Below the pieces are notes generated by a model that was not told the origin of the DNA, made no database searches, and saw nothing but the letters and a program-made list of their open reading frames with translations. Both the position numbers and the translations under genes were made by a program. Shown here piece after piece: positions 8,901 through 12,477 of a DNA stretch of 12,477 nt (positions are counted from its first letter, which is position 1; the number at the start of each line of letters is the position of its first letter). The DNA is from Bacteroidota bacterium (GTDB taxonomy: Bacteria; Bacteroidota; Bacteroidia; Bacteroidales; VadinHA17). Location: the NCBI GenBank assembly GCA_030611395.1, contig JAUWPX010000009.1:1-12477 (forward strand). The letters are read 5' to 3'.

Positions 8901-9210
8901 ACAATTATATAAGGGCGATAAAATACCCATAGGCATGTCCTATCAAATTGAAAAAGAAGTATCTTTTACATTGAATGAAATTGACATACAAAAAGGAGAT
9001 ATAATTTATATGTTTACCGATGGATATGCTGATCAGTTTGGTGGACAATACGAAAAAAAATTCTCTAATAATAAATTACGTGAGTTACTTTTAAACATTC
9101 ATATGAAATCAATGCAAGAACAGAAGAGTATACTTGAAAAAACATTGGAGAATTGGATGAAAGAAACAGAACAAATAGATGATATCTCAATAATGGGAAT
9201 TCGGTTTTGA
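5980..9210 (+). CDS. Reg_prop / Y_Y_Y sensor with cytoplasmic SpoIIE-type PP2C phosphatase
   Basis: This 1076-residue membrane-spanning sensor probably reads an extracytoplasmic signal and dephosphorylates a Ser/Thr-phosphorylated partner in the cytoplasm. Residues 1-32 are a signal sequence (ILAILLWFSAPAYPQ). About eleven two-component-regulator propeller motifs follow up to about residue 640, such as GYLWIGTGNGLSRF, NLWISTFGNGLYKL, NIWVGTDGNGIYKI and IVWFGSNNGILTY. A Y_Y_Y domain lies at about 669-749 (GRYKIKIDFIGISL, YQYKLEGYDDYW). A transmembrane helix is at 755-773, then a charged coiled coil at about 778-827 and the IRYASNIQ linker typical of these phosphatases. The SpoIIE/PP2C domain (about 850-1076) keeps the metal-binding acids: SGDFYW (Asp867), VADCTGHG (Asp884), FTDG (Asp1014) and DDIS (Asp1067/1068). 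No histidine kinase or DNA-binding domain is present. The start is TTG at 5980: upstream the frame is closed by TAA at 5965-5967, and no ATG occurs before the signal sequence. Its target, perhaps an anti-sigma antagonist, is not encoded here. Confidence 0.93.
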   Translation: MKLRRLHINNYICFKGVILAILLWFSAPAYPQVYRVIEFGVEQGIPQPYIYSINQDNNGYLWIGTGNGLSRFNGLNFETFTTNDSLADDFITCSYKSEDGVWFGHMNGGITFYNGKGFNKILTADQGKSSITDIVEAADGQIWFSTQTHGLVVIKDQFEVEPFNMIQDQIPIFSFNFLNPDEIIIGSVNGLIHCSLDKLTGQIQIIQQIKGIPESGIQDITKIRDNTGFYITTRNEGVFRLNREGEDFVVVQIGLGLDIEIEGAQGVYEDSRSNLWISTFGNGLYKLIYSSSEGFKEAINYNESNGLKTNNVKVVHEDIEGNIWIGEFGTGLARLIEEAFTFYSFDEDKYGNNIYSIYVDDYYKWVGTEKGLIKIDLSKDKKITFYGIDCGLPQDKISAIHPVDGEDIWVGTENNGLYRMQADREKFYPYFISEGTLEKSINTITGMEDQIWVATKKGVCNIDLSTNYIQWFTINQGGLPHNNINHLFIDSKGKIWISTLSNTLCFIQNNMVEKIEISSIGVLNIRSVTEDTDHNIWVGTDGNGIYKIQKDSILNVTSREGLLSDYCYSLIGDKQNHIWVTHRGGMSKVATKDYFIKPLQENVGINRSTEFNVNATFIDKYGIVWFGSNNGILTYNPSLENIISLAPSLSFTSVSINNEKTDLTEDLILPPGRYKIKIDFIGISLKAPGLVKYQYKLEGYDDYWSDPISDNSVSYNRLIDGNYTFQLIACNCDGTFTEKPLKLNITIKRPVWKQWWFYVITIIFIMSLVISYIKRREYNLLREKRVLEEKVMERTEEVVRQKDELEIQRDAIEEQRDLIKVKNKNITDSIRYASNIQSAVFPPLNLLDKLLVNNFIINRPKDIVSGDFYWLTKRNGKIIVTVADCTGHGVPGAFMSMLGITFLNEIVNNLGITQANEILYHLCENVIIALRQTSIEETTHDGMDIALCVIDHKKNRLQFSGAFNPLLLIRNNEIQLYKGDKIPIGMSYQIEKEVSFTLNEIDIQKGDIIYMFTDGYADQFGGQYEKKFSNNKLRELLLNIHMKSMQEQKSILEKTLENWMKETEQIDDISIMGIRF

Positions 9211-9248
9211 TGAATTCCAGAATATCCGCCCACCCCCCAAAGTTAACC

Positions 9249-9262
9249 CTTAACCCACATTG
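9249..9262 (+). repeat. Left terminal inverted repeat of the IS, with flanking TTAA
   Basis: CTTAACCCACATTG is the exact reverse complement of the sequence at 11336-11349. No similarity extends further on either side. The match brackets the transposase gene closely, which supports its reading as the element end. Confidence 0.65.
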
Positions 9263-9289
9263 CAGGTCTATGGTTATAACTACCTAATT

Positions 9290-11152
9290 TCAAGTGCTGT
9301 CAAATTTTAAAATTTCGGCAGGGGGGACTACGGATTTTTTCCTCCAAAAGGGTACGTGCTTATAGCTCATTATGTCGTATATCTGTTTAACTTTGCTGTT
9401 TGGCTCAGTACATTGGCGGATTGATATTGTTTGGCTTCTTATATTTTCTACACTTGTAGTGACGCATTTTTGGGTATTCATAATACGAACTATTTCTTTC
9501 CACCCGGAATGAAAACCTTTTTGTTTTAATTGATGCCGTATTGTTGATACCAGCCAGTATGCAAGTAAGCCCAAGTGCAGATGTGCCATTGAAGCATCAT
9601 CAGTTTTATGATATATTGGACGTAAATCCAAATCTGTTTTTAAAACTCTGAAGGTATATTCTATTTCTCTGATAATATTGTAAATAAACCAAAGTGTCTT
9701 CTCATCATTTTCATCCAGCGAAGTTCTTAAAAAATACAACCCGGCATTTTTGTCGGGATCTTCTCCTGTTTTGTGTTGACAGCTTATGCTTGTAACTGTG
9801 CCTTCCCCATTATCGGAAACGGTAATTTCATAATACTTGTGTACTGACGGATATTTCTGTTTCAAACGGCCTATCCTTTCATAAACTTTATCAAGTTTTT
9901 TTGTTCCGCCTTTCTTGTTTATTCCTTCCTTTATGTTTTGGATACCTTCCTCGAACCGTTGTGCAAATAAACCGTTCATGCTATTCTCCTTCAATGCTTT
10001 TGCATGACTTTTTACCCACAAGTAATGGTCATCGTTTTTATCAGTTTTTACCTTTAACAATTCGATGGATTGGTTCCTTTTGTCTTTTATCACTACCGGT
10101 TCACTGTTTGTGTCTGCATAATATTCTTTCAGGTTTGACCTGGATACACATAAGTAATCATATCCTTTCCTTTTAAGCATGGCTATATTGTCGTCTGTTG
10201 CTATGCCTGCATCCATTACCACTATTGGTTTGCGACCGGTAAATGATGTTCTACTGCTTAGTGCATCTACTACTGTTTCCAATGTCTTGCTGTCGGCCAT
10301 ATTTCCTTCAAAGATGTTTGAATATTTCAAAAAACCTTCTCTGTTTATAACTACTGCCAACACAACTAACCGGGCATCTTTACGTTTCTCTTTACTGCGT
10401 CCGAATTTAGCCAGCTTGCTGTTTTTCATCCGTCCTTCAAAATAGGTGTTGGTTAAATCGTATAAAATGATCTTGTCTTCCAAATCAAACAGTTCATTTG
10501 TGCGTTTTGACAAATACCTTTCCAATTTATCTTTAACGGCATACAGGCTGTGAGAGATGCTATAGAGTTGGTCTTTTGTTATTTTATCTTTTCTTACCCC
10601 GGCAATCTCACTAATGGCTGAGTTCTCTTTTATGTAGGATACCGTTTTAAGTTCCGATGCCGGATATACGGCCCTGCATATAATGTGCGTAGTCGCAAGA
10701 GATATTTTTTCTTCCGTCCAGTTTTGTTGTCGCAAAAAATCACCCATACCCAACTGATCAAATGCTTGCTTACAAAGCCACTCTCCACCAATCTCATTTG
10801 CATCCTTGTTTTTTAACGTGGACATATCAACTGTTTCCCATTCGCCTTTTTTACCACCAACGTCATAACGCTTTCTCTTTTTAATTTCAGAGTAAAAATA
10901 GTTCGCAAGCTTTTCTATTTTACTGTCTATGCTTTCTTTACAAATGGTATCAAGGCCATACTTTAACCCCTCTTCTATTCGCTTTGCCAGCAATTTCTTT
11001 TGCTCTACCTCCGGAAGCTCATCCAATTTCCCCAACCCAATGATAACCCGGTGACGAGTATGCCCGTCAAAACGATAACTTTCACAAAGTTTGTAAATAG
11101 TATATCGCCGTTTCGTGGTGAGGTTATATTTTGGAAACGGCTTAATAAACAT
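9290..11152 (-). CDS. IS1634 family DDE transposase
   Basis: This 620-residue transposase catalyses cut-and-paste or copy-out movement of the surrounding element. The N-terminus (MFIKPFPKYN, YTIYKLCESYR, RHRVIIGLGKLDEL) is the typical opening of the IS1634 group in the IS4-related transposases. The catalytic triad of the RNase H-like fold appears intact: Asp232 in ILYDLTNTYFEG, Asp314 in PIVVMDAG, and Glu498 in IREIEYTFRVLK. The long gap between the second Asp and the Glu fits the beta-strand insertion of this group. The downstream LDLRPIYHKTDDASMAHLHLGLLAYWL segment is also characteristic. There is no frameshift and the length is normal, so the gene may be active. It is transcribed opposite to both flanking genes. 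A less likely alternative name is generic IS4-type transposase. Confidence 0.93.
   Translation of the reverse strand: MFIKPFPKYNLTTKRRYTIYKLCESYRFDGHTRHRVIIGLGKLDELPEVEQKKLLAKRIEEGLKYGLDTICKESIDSKIEKLANYFYSEIKKRKRYDVGGKKGEWETVDMSTLKNKDANEIGGEWLCKQAFDQLGMGDFLRQQNWTEEKISLATTHIICRAVYPASELKTVSYIKENSAISEIAGVRKDKITKDQLYSISHSLYAVKDKLERYLSKRTNELFDLEDKIILYDLTNTYFEGRMKNSKLAKFGRSKEKRKDARLVVLAVVINREGFLKYSNIFEGNMADSKTLETVVDALSSRTSFTGRKPIVVMDAGIATDDNIAMLKRKGYDYLCVSRSNLKEYYADTNSEPVVIKDKRNQSIELLKVKTDKNDDHYLWVKSHAKALKENSMNGLFAQRFEEGIQNIKEGINKKGGTKKLDKVYERIGRLKQKYPSVHKYYEITVSDNGEGTVTSISCQHKTGEDPDKNAGLYFLRTSLDENDEKTLWFIYNIIREIEYTFRVLKTDLDLRPIYHKTDDASMAHLHLGLLAYWLVSTIRHQLKQKGFHSGWKEIVRIMNTQKCVTTSVENIRSQTISIRQCTEPNSKVKQIYDIMSYKHVPFWRKKSVVPPAEILKFDST
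9302..9315. repeat. 14-bp perfect palindrome in the transposase 3' end
   Basis: AAATTTTAAAATTT is its own reverse complement. It lies 13 bp from the end of the transposase gene and codes within EILKF. It could be a protein-binding site near the left end of the element, but AT-rich DNA produces such palindromes by chance. Confidence 0.4.
9319..9331 (+). repeat. G6 direct repeat, left copy
   Basis: CAGGGGGGACTAC here matches CAGGGGGGTCTAC at 11193-11205 in 12 of 13 positions and the same orientation. This copy lies inside the transposase gene, coding the VVPP segment near its C-terminus. The run of six G is unusual in this AT-rich window. Confidence 0.5.
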
Positions 11153-11192
11153 GTGACAATAATAAGCTTTAATCCACTATATATCAATAGGC

Positions 11193-11205
11193 CAGGGGGG
11201 TCTAC
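11193..11205 (+). repeat. G6 direct repeat, right copy
   Basis: CAGGGGGGTCTAC lies 41 bp upstream of the transposase start and next to the hairpin at 11207-11237. It repeats the motif at 9319-9331 with one mismatch. A role as a subterminal binding site or in the transposase mRNA leader is possible but unproven. Confidence 0.5.
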
Positions 11206-11206
11206 A

Positions 11207-11237
11207 TTTGAGTTTTGAAAAATCATGAAAACTCAAA
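11207..11237. repeat. Perfect 10-bp inverted repeat (hairpin) in the transposase leader
   Basis: TTTGAGTTTT (11207-11216) and AAAACTCAAA (11228-11237) flank an 11-base loop. It lies 55 bp upstream of the transposase ATG. Transcripts entering from outside would fold here, and stem-loops at this place in insertion sequences can limit transposase expression from neighbouring promoters. Neither strand has a clear T run after the stem, so it is not called a terminator. Confidence 0.55.
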
Positions 11238-11320
11238 GGTCTGAAACCCAGATATAAACAAATTTCTCTTTTTGAAATTGTTGAAAAATACAGGGGTTAT
11301 TAACAGATTTTTTTAATTTT

Positions 11321-11339
11321 ATTGAGAAATTCGCTCAAT
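11321..11339. repeat. Small palindrome overlapping the right IS end
   Basis: ATTGAG (11321-11326) and CTCAAT (11334-11339) form a 6-bp stem with a 7-base loop. The right arm shares four bases with the terminal repeat. A T-rich stretch (11308-11320) precedes it on the + strand, the wrong side for a + strand terminator. Confidence 0.35.
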
Positions 11340-11349
11340 GTGGGTTAAG
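11336..11349 (-). repeat. Right terminal inverted repeat of the IS, with flanking TTAA
   Basis: CAATGTGGGTTAAG pairs over all 14 bases with the left copy. It overlaps the right arm of a small palindrome at 11321-11339 that has no counterpart at the left end. Confidence 0.65.
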
Positions 11350-11387
11350 CAAATTAATTAAACTTAAAGATTTAATCCATCAGCAAT

Positions 11388-12299
11388 ATGGAACAAAGAT
11401 TATTTAAAAAGTTGTTGCTAATATTTGGGATTTTAACCCTAATAACAGCTCTGCTGATAATTCCAGCCATCCTTCAGGATAAAGAAAATATGATGAGGAT
11501 ATCAATGGTTGCGTATTCCATTTTTCTATTAATGTTATTCATAACCATATCGATTAAATACTTTCATGTAAAGAAATTCCGAAGTTTTATCGGGTTTAGT
11601 ATACCAGTTACATTTTTCTTATTAATCATAAGTGCATTTTTAACTGAGCTATCTTATATTCGTGCTGTTGAAATAATTTATGAGATTTTACTGCCTTCTT
11701 CTGTTATTCTTTTTATTTTCACCTCCAGCCTAGGTTTGTCTTTTATATTGAGCAAGAATAAATTACAATATGTAGTAATAACTTTGATTTGTTTAACTAT
11801 AATTGGATTTGTATTTAAACGATACCATTGGCCTCTTGCAGGTGCGATTCTAACGCTCTCTTTTTTTGGATTAGGGTTTTGTTCTTTTGGGCAGATTATT
11901 TCTAATTTTTCTGGTATTAAAATGAACCGGTACCTATTGATTGTCAACACAATTTGTTATTCTATACTTACTTTCATATCATTCGGTACAATATTTAAGT
12001 TACAACACTGGCCTGGTGGAAATACATTATTAAATATTAGTATTATTCCCATGATCATTATTACCCTCATCGTACTTATCACTCTACCTGGATCAAAATT
12101 CATGGAATGGTCAAAAGAACATAAAACACTGCTATCTAGAACAATTCTAATACCCTGGATTTTTTTCCTTATTTTTATTTCGACACAATTTTTATTACCA
12201 GAAAAAACCCGTCAGATGATCTTTTCTAAAGATGCTTCAGTACAAGTTCCCTTTGGTCTCAGAGATTATCAACCTGAAAATAAAAATGGATTAGAGTAG
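11388..12299 (+). CDS. Polytopic membrane protein with duplicated GldL-like FKxxHWP motif
   Basis: This 303-residue integral membrane protein has about nine hydrophobic segments, at roughly 8-29, 39-58, 67-87, 96-121, 126-144, 150-170, 182-203, 212-233 and 252-270, and a polar C-terminal tail. Two segments end in the same signature: GFVFKRYHWP (residues 140-149) and GTIFKLQHWPGG (200-211). The G-x-x-F-K-x-x-H-W-P pattern is the hallmark of the GldL N-terminal region, the inner-membrane motor subunit of the T9SS and gliding machinery. The membrane-embedded Glu of GldL is not seen at the matching distance after either motif, so a proton-driven motor role is unlikely. Similar GldL-like repeats occur in uncharacterised Bacteroidota membrane proteins. 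The ATG at 11388 is the first start in frame and lies 43 bp right of the IS end. Function is unknown. Confidence 0.82.
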   Translation: MEQRLFKKLLLIFGILTLITALLIIPAILQDKENMMRISMVAYSIFLLMLFITISIKYFHVKKFRSFIGFSIPVTFFLLIISAFLTELSYIRAVEIIYEILLPSSVILFIFTSSLGLSFILSKNKLQYVVITLICLTIIGFVFKRYHWPLAGAILTLSFFGLGFCSFGQIISNFSGIKMNRYLLIVNTICYSILTFISFGTIFKLQHWPGGNTLLNISIIPMIIITLIVLITLPGSKFMEWSKEHKTLLSRTILIPWIFFLIFISTQFLLPEKTRQMIFSKDASVQVPFGLRDYQPENKNGLE

Positions 12300-12312
12300 T
12301 AATCATTTTCTA

Positions 12313-12477
12313 TTAATAAGTTACCCATTCCTTGTAATCCTTTGATAGTTCACCAAAAATCTTTTCATCAAAGACTATTCTTCTGATCTCTTCAATATCG
12401 ACGAGGTATTTTCTTATCATCTGATTTTCAATACATAGCAAAAATTTTCCGTCAAGCGAAAACATGGGTTTGGTACC
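12313..12477 (-). CDS. 3' end of a possible WD40/PD40-type protein (partial)
   Basis: An open frame of 54 codons runs from the window edge to a TAA (TTA on the + strand, 12313-12315). The visible end reads MFSLDGKFLLCIENQMIRKYLVDIEEIRR and then IVFDEKIFGELSKDYKEWVTY. The F-S-x-D-G-K-x-L segment followed by short strands resembles the last blade of WD40 or PD40 propellers, and the IFGEL tail is reminiscent of the ends of some bacterial WD40 proteins. The assignment rests on one blade only. The gene converges on the membrane-protein gene, with 13 bp between the two stops and no obvious terminator hairpin in between. Confidence 0.6.
   Translation of the reverse strand, partial: GTKPMFSLDGKFLLCIENQMIRKYLVDIEEIRRIVFDEKIFGELSKDYKEWVTY

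Larger units (their letters stand above)
9254..11344. mobile_element. IS1634-like insertion sequence, apparently complete (about 2.09 kb)
   Basis: The element holds one full-length transposase on the - strand. The proposed ends are CCCACATTG (9254-9262) and CAATGTGGG (11336-11344), a 9-bp perfect inverted repeat. Both are flanked outside by TTAA (9250-9253 and 11345-11348), which may be a 4-bp target duplication. Because TTAA is its own reverse complement, it can also be counted as part of a 14-bp inverted repeat. The left end lies 27 bp from the transposase stop. The right end leaves a 183-bp leader upstream of the start. Family members usually show 5-6-bp duplications, so the exact boundary is uncertain. 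Confidence 0.7.

Noticed and set aside
11005..11226. - strand 73-codon frame with hydrophobic stretches at the transposase 5' end
   Set aside because: Most of it overlaps the transposase N-terminus, which has clear family motifs; no independent evidence of coding.
12300..12330. Bidirectional terminator between the convergent genes
   Set aside because: The 13-bp gap and its surroundings show no stem of useful length followed by a T run.
12472..12477. GGTACC at the very end as a cloning junction
   Set aside because: A single six-base site at a window edge is easily chance, and the reading frame crosses it without disturbance.

Overview
The window looks like a low-GC, gene-dense chromosome segment from a gliding or T9SS-bearing Bacteroidota, probably a Bacteroidia-type environmental lineage. 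The evidence is a type B (gliding-motility-associated) C-terminal sorting domain, a PorP/SprF family protein, an OmpA protein with PD40 and PKD domains, a Reg_prop/SpoIIE sensor phosphatase, Bacteroidota-style signal peptides ending in Gln, and start codons without clear Shine-Dalgarno sequences. Genus cannot be told from the sequence.

Region 1 (1-9210, all + strand) is a tightly packed block of five genes. It opens with the 3' part of a large repeat adhesin, whose 5' end lies outside the window, ending in a type B T9SS sorting domain. A PorP/SprF partner follows after 1 bp. After 11 bp comes a 718-residue PD40-PKD-PKD-SPOR-like-OmpA protein. A 77-bp gap precedes an unrecognised secreted 327-residue protein, and 5 bp later comes a 1076-residue Reg_prop/Y_Y_Y/TM/coiled-coil/PP2C phosphatase that starts at TTG. 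The first three genes fit a sprB-sprF-like logic: a cargo adhesin, its dedicated outer-membrane attachment partner, and a peptidoglycan-anchored periplasmic protein. The fourth and fifth may extend the system with a secreted component and a transmembrane sensor that signals by dephosphorylation. The adhesin carries an in-frame TGA at 75-77 between two repeat modules, so the allele may be interrupted. A sequence error is the main alternative.

Region 2 (about 9254-11344) is an apparently intact IS1634-like insertion sequence. Its 620-residue DDE transposase is on the - strand. It appears bounded by CCCACATTG/CAATGTGGG inverted repeats, each flanked by TTAA. Between the transposase start and the right end lie a 10-bp perfect hairpin, a smaller palindrome touching the terminal repeat, and a G6-containing repeat shared with the transposase 3' end.

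Region 3 (11345-12477) holds a 303-residue polytopic membrane protein with two copies of the GxxFKxxHWP signature known from GldL, but without the acidic motor residue. It converges, across 13 bp, on the 3' end of a - strand gene that runs off the window and may be a WD40/PD40-type protein.

No tRNA, rRNA, CRISPR array or riboswitch was seen. No gene-free stretch exceeds 300 bases; the longest is 11153-11387.
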